From assembly GCF_011682065.1 (NCBI RefSeq), contig NZ_VUYU01000002.1, forward strand, positions 1 to 64,000: a stretch of 64,000 nucleotides of DNA. Direction: 5' to 3'. The position numbers and the translations under genes were made by a program. Source of the DNA: Massilia rubra (lineage in GTDB: Bacteria > Pseudomonadota > Gammaproteobacteria > Burkholderiales > Burkholderiaceae_D). Below are positions 26,701-34,090 of this stretch, one piece after another. Under the pieces are notes generated by a model that had not been told where the DNA came from, made no database searches, and worked only from the letters and a program-made list of their open reading frames with translations. The first letter of the stretch is position 1. The number at the start of each line of letters is the position of its first letter.

Positions 26701-27154
26701 CCAGGGTCAGTTGCGCCTTGAGGCGCGTTTCGTCGAGTTTTTCGCCCTGCTTGAAGAAGAAGGTGTAGGCCGCCAAAAACGACGGCGGCGCCAGGCGCAC
26801 CAGCGCCGTGGTGGCGGGCACGATCAACACATCGCACTGGCCGTTCTGGATTTCGTGCAGGGTGGCCAGGCGTTCGGAGACCAGGTCCTGGTGCGGCGAG
26901 AAGGCGTCGTAGGGCAGCGTTTCCCAGTCCGGCAGCAGGTGGCAGGCCAGTTTGCCGTCGGCGAACCAGGGAATTTCGTCGAGCAGGCGCTGGCCGTCGC
27001 TGGCGTTGGCCACGATCACGGTCAGCATCTGCTTTGCCGCTTTGAGTTCGAGCGCGGCCACCGCCAGCGCATACGCGTCCGAGGATCCGTACAGGGTCGG
27101 CAGGGCGAAGCGGTTACCGGTTTTTGGGAGTGATTTCTTTAAATCGAAGGGCAT
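23708..27154 (-). CDS. mfd: Transcription-repair coupling factor Mfd
   Basis: A 1148-residue DNA translocase that removes stalled RNA polymerase and recruits UvrA. In order: UvrB-homology region, RNA polymerase-interacting CarD-like domain (LKIGDPVVHINHGIGRYMGL), RecG-like helicase with Walker A CGDVGFGKTEVALRAAF and DEEH box (IIDEEHRFGV), and the C-terminal TRCF domain. Full family length with no breaks. A long antisense open frame covers it but is a codon-bias shadow. Confidence 0.97.
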   Translation of the reverse strand: MPFDLKKSLPKTGNRFALPTLYGSSDAYALAVAALELKAAKQMLTVIVANASDGQRLLDEIPWFADGKLACHLLPDWETLPYDAFSPHQDLVSERLATLHEIQNGQCDVLIVPATTALVRLAPPSFLAAYTFFFKQGEKLDETRLKAQLTLAGYTHNSQVMSPGEYSVRGGLIDLFPMGSALPYRLDLFGDEIETIRTFDADTQRSLYPVREVRLLPGREFPMDEAARTTFRSRWRERFEGDPSRSVVYKDVSSGIASAGIEYYLPLFFEHTATLFDYLPEKASLALVGDIDGAIKRFWLDTESRYRFLKADRDRPILTPDELFLSDENFFTLAKAYGRWVVTKDADLEPSELSAPIPNVAVNRRVEDPLINLRAYLLQNDKRVMICAESNGRRETLQQYFNEYSLALVPVEGFAGFVQSDARLALGVAPLQAGFELSEAGAGKLIFITETELYAGSGRRAGKKKQEGVTQVESMVRDLSELKIGDPVVHINHGIGRYMGLTSMDLGEGETEFLHLDYAKDAKLYVPVSQLHVISRYSGASPEDAPLHSLGSGAWDKAKRKAAEQVRDTAAELLNLYARRALRKGHSFEYSAHDYQNFADSFGFEETPDQAEAINNVIKDMTAGKPMDRLVCGDVGFGKTEVALRAAFIAVMGGKQVAILAPTTLLAEQHAQTFADRFADWPVRIAELSRFRTGKEINNAIKGMADGTLDIVIGTHKLLSPDVQFTRLGLVIIDEEHRFGVRQKEALKALRAEVDVLTLTATPIPRTLGMALEGLRDFSIIATAPQKRLAIKTFVRGEDGSVIREACLRELKRGGQIYFLHNEVETIQNRMAMLTELLPEARIGVAHGQMHERDLEKVMRDFVAQRYNILLCTTIIETGIDVPTANTIIMHRADKFGLAQLHQLRGRVGRSHHQAYAYLLVTDVSSLTKQAQRRLDAIQQMEELGSGFFLAMHDLEIRGAGEVLGENQSGEMLEIGFQLYSDMLNEAVRSLKAGKEPDLAAPLATTTEINLHVPALLPADFCGDVHERLSIYKRLANCSAQEKIDDMQEELIDRFGKLPDPVKALIETHRLRIAAKTVGIIKIDAHGEAASLQFMVNPPIDSMRIITLIQKNRHIKLAGQDKLKITASMPDLAARVTQLKQTIKQLLA

Positions 27155-27233
27155 GCGCTGTGCTGGCTGGGTGCGGGACGGGTAATTATAGCTGGATATG
27201 GGAAATGCAATGGGGGCAGGGCCAAGCTAGCAG

Positions 27234-27346
27234 AACTTGGGTTCCCGCCTGCGCGGGAACGACGGTTTCAAGGAGACCGTTCGAAGTTGATCCGTCGTTC
27301 CCGGCATTGGCGGAACCGACTTCCCGCGCAGGCGGGAACCCAAGTT
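27234..27346. repeat. Nested palindromic intergenic repeat, copy 3 (degenerate, arms rearranged)
   Basis: One arm, AACTTGGGTTCCCGCC onward, occupies 27234-27264. A second, partly doubled arm occupies 27293-27346 and ends in GCGGGAACCCAAGTT. An imperfect unit (GGCATTGGCGGAA) lies between them. It sits between the divergent-side start of mfd and the end of the 5'-nucleotidase gene. Confidence 0.8.
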
Positions 27347-27349
27347 TCC

Positions 27350-28291
27350 CTACCCCATCGGGCGCCGGTTGGCAATCCCGAACGGCACATGCACCATCGG
27401 TATCGTGCCACCCGGCGACGATGTCAGGTGGGTCAGCTGGTCATCGAAAAAGATATGCGGCTTGAAGATCGACAGCACGCGCGTCTTGTTCATCCCGCCC
27501 AGAAAGAAGGTCTCGCTGGCCGATACGCCCCAGCTCTTGAGCGTGGTCACCACGCGCTCGTGCGAGGGCGCGTTGCGCGCGGTGATGATCGCAATACGCA
27601 GCACCTTCTTGTAGTCCGGGTCGCGCTTTTGCGCGCGTTCTTCCAGCCGCTGCATCAGCGACAGCTTGCGGAACATCTCGGCCAGCGGCCCCGGACGGTG
27701 CGGCACGGCCATGTGCAAGGTCTCGTGGGCGTGGAATTCTTCGAGGTTGTTATTGCGCTTGAAGATGGTCTCCGACTCGTCGTCGGCGATCACGCCATCG
27801 AAGTCGAAGGCCACGCGCAGTTCGATATCGTCATCGTCGTCGATGATTTTCGATGGCAGCACCAGCCCGGCCGGATAGTCGGCCGCAATCGCGCTCTTGA
27901 CGTCTTCTTCGTTGGCGCTCAGGAACAGCGCCGCGTTAAACGCGGGCAGGTAGGTGTAGGGCGACTTGCCGGTGATGAAAGCGGCGCGCGAAATATCGAG
28001 CCCGTAGTGGGCGATCGAGCGCATTACCCGCAGGCCCGTTTCGGGCGAGTTGCGCGACAAGAGCACCACTTCGACCGGGTGATGGCGCGCGAAGACCTTG
28101 TTGATGTTGAGGAAGCGGCGAATGAAGGGAAATGCCACGCCTTTGTCGAGAATGACGTCCAGATTGCGTTCCTGGTACCTGCGGTATTCGTCCGGTCCGC
28201 TGTCCAGGTACACCTGGTGCGAGGCGGTCAGGTCGAACAGGGCGCTCGACGCCACGCCGATCACCAGCTTGCGCTCAATCTCGAATGCCAT
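27350..28291 (-). CDS. Cytosolic 5'-nucleotidase (PF06189-type)
   Basis: A 313-residue protein matching the 5'-nucleotidase family that includes eukaryotic cytosolic 5'-nucleotidase IA. It has the HAD-like motif VAFDFDGVIADDESE, an upstream VVLLSRNSPETGLRV segment and a C-terminal FFDDQLTHL. It would dephosphorylate nucleoside monophosphates in the cytoplasm. The ATG at 28291 lies 12 bp after the HDOD gene, so they are probably one transcript. Confidence 0.88.
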   Translation of the reverse strand: MAFEIERKLVIGVASSALFDLTASHQVYLDSGPDEYRRYQERNLDVILDKGVAFPFIRRFLNINKVFARHHPVEVVLLSRNSPETGLRVMRSIAHYGLDISRAAFITGKSPYTYLPAFNAALFLSANEEDVKSAIAADYPAGLVLPSKIIDDDDDIELRVAFDFDGVIADDESETIFKRNNNLEEFHAHETLHMAVPHRPGPLAEMFRKLSLMQRLEERAQKRDPDYKKVLRIAIITARNAPSHERVVTTLKSWGVSASETFFLGGMNKTRVLSIFKPHIFFDDQLTHLTSSPGGTIPMVHVPFGIANRRPMG

Positions 28292-28303
28292 GCATGGTCC
28301 TCG

Positions 28304-29299
28304 TTATTCGTCTTCGTTACGGAGTTCTTCGAAACAGGCCAGGCTGGCCGCATCCAGCCCTTCGACCACGAACGGATCGTCTTCTTCAAAGTGGGCCGAG
28401 TCGACCAGCATGCGCAGGCGACTGAGCATGTCGGCCAGCGCCACCACCTGCGACAGCGCTTCGCCGTCAGGGTCGCCGGCTTCGCGCATGGCGCTGGTCA
28501 CGGTTTCAGGAAAACCCCATGCTTCGGCGATCCGCACCGACAGCACGCGCGCGTGCCCATGCAGCGCAGCCACAAACTCTTCGGACTGCGGCAAGGACGG
28601 TTCGGTATTGGCCTGGTCGAGCAGGCGGAAGGCTACGATCAGGCCCATATTGTGCAGCAGCCCGGCGAAATACGCTTCGACCGGATTGGCGCGCACCGAG
28701 GGCGCCAGCACGCTGGCTGCAAGCGCGCATTTTTCGCACTGGCGCCACAGCAGCGGCGTGGAAAGCTGCGAAAACGGCCCCGGATGCATGCTCATGATCA
28801 CCGGCAGCAGCGAGGCCCGTCCGACCAGCATGCGCAGCCCGTTCACGCCCAGCAGCATGGTGGCCCGTTCGACGGTCGTCACCGGGTCGTTGGCGTGATA
28901 GTGCGGGTGGTGGCAGGGACGGTTCGCTTCGCGCAGCACTTCGGCGACCAGTTCCTTGTCTTGCGAGAGCTGGCGCGCCAGGTCGGCACCGGAGACGCTG
29001 CTGTCGCGCATGGAGCGCAGCAAAGGCGTGAATACGGGCGGCCTGCTGGGGGCGAGGGTGATCTCGTCGAGCGGCTGCTGGGTCATGTAGGCCAGGTCGA
29101 CCGCGAGGATTTTTTCGTCGCTGGACGGGCCGCTGTTCGGCGTGACGCCGGCCAGCCAGCGGTAGAACAGCACATCGACCATGCCGGCGTGCGCACGGTC
29201 GGGCGCCCGCGCCCTGGAGGGAGCGGGAGCGGCTATGGGGGCTGGCGCAGGCTTGCTTTGTTCGCTGTCGCTGCCCAACAAATTCTTCAGCCATTTCAT
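28304..29299 (-). CDS. HDOD domain protein
   Basis: A 331-residue cytoplasmic signalling protein. A short Pro/Ala-rich N-terminal region (about 15-35) is followed by an HDOD domain (LARQLSQDKELVAEVLREAN, LGVNGLRMLV, YFAGLLHNMGLIVAF). HDOD proteins are degenerate relatives of HD-GYP phosphodiesterases and usually act by protein contact. It precedes the nucleotidase on the same strand. No partner can be named from context. Confidence 0.88.
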   Translation of the reverse strand: MKWLKNLLGSDSEQSKPAPAPIAAPAPSRARAPDRAHAGMVDVLFYRWLAGVTPNSGPSSDEKILAVDLAYMTQQPLDEITLAPSRPPVFTPLLRSMRDSSVSGADLARQLSQDKELVAEVLREANRPCHHPHYHANDPVTTVERATMLLGVNGLRMLVGRASLLPVIMSMHPGPFSQLSTPLLWRQCEKCALAASVLAPSVRANPVEAYFAGLLHNMGLIVAFRLLDQANTEPSLPQSEEFVAALHGHARVLSVRIAEAWGFPETVTSAMREAGDPDGEALSQVVALADMLSRLRMLVDSAHFEEDDPFVVEGLDAASLACFEELRNEDE

Positions 29300-29439
29300 T
29301 GCTTGTTCTCTTTTACCTGCACAAAGGCTGTTCCCTGGATTTTACATGATTACTCAGTAGAAACTTAGGGTTGTGCTGTCCAGCGTCGTGTCTGGTACAC
29401 GAGTATTTGCTGATTATTAATCTTGTGGAATTGTAATGG

Positions 29440-30294
29440 TTAATCGCAATGAAACAGGACCACGGTGACATTGTCGCGGCTGCCGTCGCGCAAGGCGGTG
29501 GCGATCAATTCCTTGCAGCAATCGCCCAGTTGCGCCGGGCCGGCGTCGGCCAGCAGCGCGGCGATGCGTTCGTCGGAGGTGGCGCCGTACATGCCGTCGC
29601 TGCATAACAGGTACAGGTCGCCGGGCTGGACGGCCTGGATATGCAGTTCCGGGCGCACGTCGCCCGAGGGCCCTATCGCCTGCAGCAACAGGTTGCGCGG
29701 AGGCAGGTTTTCGGTGGCGCCGGCTTCGACGGCTTCCTGGTACATGGTCTGGTCGCGCGTGAGCTGGGTCAGCTGGCCGGCCCGGTAGCGGTACAGGCGG
29801 CTGTCGCCGACGTGGAACACCAGCAGCGGGGCGCCCGGTTCGGGTTGCCACACGCCGGTGAGCGTGGTGCCCATGCCGCCGCCGTCGCCGCGCCGGTTGG
29901 CCAGGTTGGTCTGGTACATGCGCTGGTTGGTAAATTCGACCGCGTCGTGCAGCGTGACCATGCTGGCCAGGGTCGCTTCGCTCCAGTGAGCGTGCGGATC
30001 GGTCGCTTCGGGGTCGAACGGGCTGGCGCGGAAGTCGGGCGGCGCCACGCCGCTGTCCGGGTCGGTGCTGGCGCGCAGGAAGTTGGCGAGTGAGCTCAGT
30101 GCTTCGGCGCTGGCGACCTCGCCCGAGTCGTGACCGCCCATGCCGTCGGCTACCGCGACCAGGCCCAGGCCGGCCTCGATCAGGAAATTATCCTCGTTCG
30201 AAGGGCGTACGGTGCCGGTGTCGGTCATGCCGAAAGCCGTACCGGCGCTGAGGCGGTGCGGTGTGGACGGTGAAAGTTGCTTCCAAAAATACAA
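29440..30294 (-). CDS. PP2C-family Ser/Thr protein phosphatase
   Basis: A 284-residue metal-dependent phosphatase (Stp1-like). The metal-binding aspartates are in RPSNEDNFLIE, VADGMGGHDSGE, LLCSDGMYGATSDE and DGSRDNVTVVLF. It could oppose the Hanks-type kinase at 14.5-16.7 kb or FHA-dependent signalling, but the two are 13 kb apart and no direct link is visible. Confidence 0.93.
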   Translation of the reverse strand: MYFWKQLSPSTPHRLSAGTAFGMTDTGTVRPSNEDNFLIEAGLGLVAVADGMGGHDSGEVASAEALSSLANFLRASTDPDSGVAPPDFRASPFDPEATDPHAHWSEATLASMVTLHDAVEFTNQRMYQTNLANRRGDGGGMGTTLTGVWQPEPGAPLLVFHVGDSRLYRYRAGQLTQLTRDQTMYQEAVEAGATENLPPRNLLLQAIGPSGDVRPELHIQAVQPGDLYLLCSDGMYGATSDERIAALLADAGPAQLGDCCKELIATALRDGSRDNVTVVLFHCD

Positions 30295-30450
30295 GGCGTC
30301 TCCTGAGGGTGGACTGACGCAAGCCAGTCGCGCATGATTGCCATGCTAGCACGCAGGGTGCGCTTTGTCCGGGTCAATACGGCAAAAACCGGTTCAGGGT
30401 GCGTGGCGGGACGGGCCGGCGCGCCGCCGCGCTGCGCCAGGCTTGCGTAT

Positions 30451-30972
30451 TTATGGCGGCGGGGCGGATGTGAAATTCTCGCATCTCATCCCATCCGTAG
30501 ACGTTTTCTTGAATGCTTTTTTCTTTTCATCAATAATCCAAGCGGAATGTGCTGATAAAGTCGCAACACCATCTTCTTTATTCAAAATAGCAAAAATCAA
30601 TTCTGATTTTTCTTTATCGTGTACTGTGCATTGTCCAGTAAATTCTACCAGGCGTGTTGGATCGTCTGGAACTTGTATAACATCGCGTATCATCAGAAGC
30701 TTTTTATCCTCAAGCAGGATAAATTTGTTCCCACAAATCATCCAGTATCCTGCGATCAATCCTTCAGAAATGTCATCCATTCCCAAATTTTTAAGGTCTA
30801 TGCTTTTATGCCTAGCCTCAATATCCACAACTTTTTCGTTTTTTACGTGCCTGCCGATAAGCTTCTTTGAAATTTCCGATCCGCATTTAATGGTGCTGAA
30901 CGTATCACTTGCAAAAGAAAATTTGCTGCAAAAAAACGAAAGCACTAAAAGAGAATAAATTCCAATTTTCAT
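30451..30972 (-). CDS. Secreted hypothetical protein, probable immunity protein of the adjacent amidase
   Basis: A 173-residue protein with a clear signal peptide (to about residue 22, SFASDT) and several cysteines. It has no recognised domain. It begins 39 bp after the amidase-like gene on the same strand. Both genes are much richer in A and T than their neighbours (many AAA, TTT and ATT codons), which points to recent transfer. A periplasmic protein paired with a peptidoglycan amidase is the usual layout of a type VI effector-immunity pair; this role is inferred from position. Confidence 0.75.
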   Translation of the reverse strand: MKIGIYSLLVLSFFCSKFSFASDTFSTIKCGSEISKKLIGRHVKNEKVVDIEARHKSIDLKNLGMDDISEGLIAGYWMICGNKFILLEDKKLLMIRDVIQVPDDPTRLVEFTGQCTVHDKEKSELIFAILNKEDGVATLSAHSAWIIDEKKKAFKKTSTDGMRCENFTSAPPP

Positions 30973-31011
30973 CTTATTGTCAATCTAAAATTGATTCATT
31001 GATCTTAATTT

Positions 31012-31380
31012 CTACGACTTTCGGTAAAATGTCACTGGTGGTTTCTGTTGCCTATAGGCAGGTGATGGATAATATCCATGTACTGCTGGCTGCTTATAGT
31101 CAGATACCCATTGCGTACCGTTATACATCGTCATATGGCCATCAGGATGACCGGGAATTGGTTGAATAACCGCGACATCGCCGGCTCTTGGCGCGCCTTG
31201 CACTGCAACAAATCCGGCATTAGTAAGGCGGATGCCATAATCTTTTGCGGAATTTGTATTTACAACAGTTACACCGCCAGCCGCAATGGCTTTCCTGACA
31301 AATTTCGCACAGTTGCTTGTGCTGGCTGGCATTGCATGTGAATTAAGATGTGCTACGGCGGTATTGACGTTCCAAGGCAT
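31012..31380 (-). CDS. NlpC/P60- or CHAP-like peptidoglycan amidase, T6SS effector-like toxin
   Basis: A compact 122-residue cysteine hydrolase. The candidate catalytic Cys is in TSNCAKFVRKAI (residue 23), and the His is in HPDGHMTMYNG, with AGDVAVIQPIPG between, the order seen in small CHAP/Tae-type amidases (often named BPSL0067 family). It has no signal peptide, so it would need a secretion machine such as a type VI system to reach the periplasm of a target. A good AAGGAA ribosome site precedes the ATG. No T6SS structural genes are in the window. Confidence 0.78.
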   Translation of the reverse strand: MPWNVNTAVAHLNSHAMPASTSNCAKFVRKAIAAGGVTVVNTNSAKDYGIRLTNAGFVAVQGAPRAGDVAVIQPIPGHPDGHMTMYNGTQWVSDYKQPAVHGYYPSPAYRQQKPPVTFYRKS

Positions 31381-31489
31381 TCTAGGTTTCCTTTATTTAC
31401 GTGAGATTTCAATTGCTTGCTTTACTGATGACATGGAAAAACACCAGTATCGCCCCCTCCGTCCGGGTCGGAATGACAGGGTCATCTTT

Positions 31490-31524
31490 TAAAAACTCTA
31501 TTGCTGAGCGTGCTCAGTAGAGTC
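31490..31524 (-). terminator. Leftward intrinsic terminator upstream of the amidase pair
   Basis: Read on the minus strand, ACTCTA-CTGAGC, loop AC, GCTCAG, a 3-nt bulge and TAGAGT form a stem followed by TTTTTA. It would end the OPT transporter transcript before the toxin-immunity pair. Confidence 0.55.
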
Positions 31525-31840
31525 TCTCGCACAACTCTATTAACGGAAAGCATTGTTCAATATACACTAAAACAAGCCATATTGGTGACATTGCTTTTCA
31601 AAATGCTCAGTAACCATGCGGGTGGGCGCCGGCAAGTGGGTCGACTTTTACCTTGAGCCGACATCGAGCCCGGCCTGGCAGTGATCGGCGCGGCGATGAA
31701 GAGAATGGGTGGGAAGAGGGCGTGGGGTCGGCGTGAAACACGACTCGACGAACAACCAGTGCAGCATCGCATTGACTGGTCCACGGTTCGCCAGGACGCC
31801 GGCCGGCGCCCTGGCGGGGGAAGCGCAGCTTAAGTCGCGC
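31525..31840. other. Gene-free stretch after the OPT transporter gene
   Basis: Between the amidase gene (end 31380) and the OPT gene (31841) there are 460 bp without a credible gene. Apart from the terminator at 31490-31524 I see no promoter, repeat or RNA structure that stands out; base composition shifts from AT-rich to GC-rich near 31610. Confidence 0.5.
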
Positions 31841-33823
31841 TCAAGCGGCGACTTTTTGGGCGCTGCGCGCGGCCCAGCGATACAGGCCGCTGACAATGGC
31901 CGCGCCCAGCACCAGGGCGATCAGCATGTGCGTCGTTTCGCTCATGCTGTTCGGGACGGCCAGCGGCTCGGCGACCTTGGTGGCCACGATCAGGCCGGCC
32001 AGGCCGACGTTGAACAGGCTCTCGCCGACGATAAAGCCGGACATGACCAGCACGCCGATACGCTTGGCCGTCTCGCCCCAGGTGGCGCTGCTGACAGCGC
32101 GTTCGAACAGCCAGCCGGCCACGGCGCCGACCACGACCGGCGCGGTGACCGCGCTTGGCAGGTAGATCGCCAGGCCCACGCCCAGCGGCGGCAAGCTGAA
32201 ACGCTCCTTGCTGGCCTTGCGGATGACAAAGTCCACGACGACCAGCGTCAGGCCGAGCAGGGCGCCGTAGCCGATCAGGTTCCATTCCAGGTTATTGCCG
32301 ATGACGCCCTTGGCCAGGGTGGAAATCAGTGCCGCCTGCGGGGCCGCCAGCGGATCGTCGCCGACCACGCCCACGTTCGGGGCGCCGGCAAAGCCTTTAG
32401 CGCTATTGAGCAGGTCCAGCACCAGCGGCACCACGGTCGAACCGGCGGCCACGCCGATCAACAGGCCGACTTGCTGCTTCCACGGAGTGGCGCCGACCAG
32501 CTGACCGGTTTTCAGGTCTTGCAGGTTGTCGTTGCCGATCACCGCAACGGCCAGCACCACGGTAGTGACGAACAGCGCGTAGGCGACCAGCGCGTGCGCC
32601 ACGTCCGGGCCGATGAGATGCTTGCCGACGAAGCCGACGCTGAGCGAGGCGCCCAGGATGGTCAGGATGGCGATGCCGGACACCGGCGAATTGGACGATC
32701 CGATCAAGCCGGCCATGTAGCCGCAGACGGCGGCGGCGAACACGCCGGCCACCAGGATGTAGCCGACACCGACGGCCACCAGCGGCAGCGCCAGGCTGGC
32801 AAGCACGCCGCCCTGCAGGAAGCTGGCCAGCAGCCAGCCGGCCGGCGCCATGGCCAGCAGGGTGACCAGGCCGACGATGAAAATCGGCAGGTCCTGTTCG
32901 GCGCGCGGAATCTCCGCGCCTTCGGCCTTGGCCTTGCGCGCCATCTCCAGCGCCGATTTCAGGCCGCCGAGCACCGGCTTACCCAGTCCGGCCAGGGTGA
33001 CGATAGCGGCCGCGCCGATGGCGCCGGCGCCGATCATGCGCACTTTGGAGCTCCACATCCCGAGCGCCTGGTCGGCTGCCGCCAGGGCCGGCATCGGCTC
33101 CATCGACGTCAGTACCGGCACCAGCACGGCCCAGGCGATGATCAGGCCGGCCAGCATGGCGATGCCGACGGTGATGCCCATCAGGTGACCGGCGCCCAGC
33201 AGGGCGAGCGAACTGGCCGCCCCGATCCCGGTGGCGCCGCTGCCGGTCTTGAAATAGAAGGCCACTTCGGCGGCCATCAGCTTGGCGCCGGCGGCGGCCG
33301 CGAACAGCGCGGAGGCCACGCTGCCCCAGATCACCGCCATCAGACCGAGCTTGCCTTCGGCCGCGCCGCTGCGCGAGGAAGTGCCGACCTTGAGCACTTC
33401 GGCCGCGGCCACGCCTTCCGGGTAGGGCAGGTCGGACTGCGACACCAGCGCGCGCCGCAGCGGCACCGTGTACATCACGCCCAGCACGCCGCCGATGGCG
33501 CAGGCGCCGAAGACGGGCCAGAACGGCACCTTGGCCCACCAGCCGATCATGATCAGGCCAGGTAGCACGAAGATCACCGACGCCAGCGTGCCCGCCGCCG
33601 ACGCGATGGTCTGGACGATATTGTTTTCCTGGATGGTGGCGTCCTTGAAGGCGCTCAGCAGCGCCATCGAGATGACGGCGGCCGGGATCGAGGTCGCGAA
33701 GGTGAGCCCGACTTTCAGGCCCAGGTAAACCTGGGCGGCTGTAAAGACGAGGGTGATGACGATGCCGAGGAGGACTCCTCGGATCGTGATTTCTTTTGGT
33801 CCGGCCAGTGCGACAATCGCCAT
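31841..33823 (-). CDS. OPT family oligopeptide transporter
   Basis: A 660-residue inner-membrane transporter with about 15 hydrophobic helices. The N-terminal EITIRGVLLGIVITLVFTA and the conserved YPEGVAAAEVLK segment are typical of the OPT superfamily, which imports peptides or metal-chelate compounds by proton coupling. The ATG at 33823 has TGGAG upstream. It is a single-gene unit with a repeat element between it and the PBP1A gene. Confidence 0.93.
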   Translation of the reverse strand: MAIVALAGPKEITIRGVLLGIVITLVFTAAQVYLGLKVGLTFATSIPAAVISMALLSAFKDATIQENNIVQTIASAAGTLASVIFVLPGLIMIGWWAKVPFWPVFGACAIGGVLGVMYTVPLRRALVSQSDLPYPEGVAAAEVLKVGTSSRSGAAEGKLGLMAVIWGSVASALFAAAAGAKLMAAEVAFYFKTGSGATGIGAASSLALLGAGHLMGITVGIAMLAGLIIAWAVLVPVLTSMEPMPALAAADQALGMWSSKVRMIGAGAIGAAAIVTLAGLGKPVLGGLKSALEMARKAKAEGAEIPRAEQDLPIFIVGLVTLLAMAPAGWLLASFLQGGVLASLALPLVAVGVGYILVAGVFAAAVCGYMAGLIGSSNSPVSGIAILTILGASLSVGFVGKHLIGPDVAHALVAYALFVTTVVLAVAVIGNDNLQDLKTGQLVGATPWKQQVGLLIGVAAGSTVVPLVLDLLNSAKGFAGAPNVGVVGDDPLAAPQAALISTLAKGVIGNNLEWNLIGYGALLGLTLVVVDFVIRKASKERFSLPPLGVGLAIYLPSAVTAPVVVGAVAGWLFERAVSSATWGETAKRIGVLVMSGFIVGESLFNVGLAGLIVATKVAEPLAVPNSMSETTHMLIALVLGAAIVSGLYRWAARSAQKVAA

Positions 33824-33956
33824 CCATTGCTCCAGTATGAAATAGGGGTGCTAAAAAAGCGTCTTATCATAGCTGGCAATGCATGAACGCGGAAGGAAAA
33901 TGCGAACGCGGCGTCGGTCGCGCCTCCGGCCGCTATCTCGTATCGGACCGCTATCT

Positions 33957-34057
33957 CGTCGTTCCCGCGCCAAGGCGGCCCTCGGCGGGAACCCAAGTTG
34001 TTCTTGCCGTTACTGGCGACGCGCGAAACTTGGGTTCCCGCCTGCGCGGGAACGACG
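33957..34057. repeat. Nested palindromic intergenic repeat, copy 4
   Basis: Left arm 33957-33999 with the enlarged GCGCCAAGGCGGCCCTCGGCG loop also found in copy 2; right arm 34026-34057 (ACTTGGGTTCCCGCC then GCGGGAACGACG). It lies between the OPT start and the PBP1A stop. Confidence 0.85.
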
Positions 34058-34090
34058 CTGCGGGGGCCGGAACGTAAAGGCGCGTGTAGG

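Noticed and set aside
23720-27133. Very long plus-strand open frame opposite mfd
   Set aside because: Antisense shadow caused by high GC at codon position three; composition is His/Gln/Arg-rich with no domain, while mfd has every expected motif.
29440-30294. PP2C phosphatase as a member of the kinase-FHA module
   Set aside because: Biochemically attractive but 13 kb away with unrelated genes between and no shared control sites seen.
31557-31784. Short minus-strand frame in the gap after the OPT gene
   Set aside because: No ribosome site, no plausible product, composition like non-coding DNA.
6016-34057. Repeated palindromes as a CRISPR array
   Set aside because: Copies are kilobases apart, nested and inverted, without regular spacers or cas genes.
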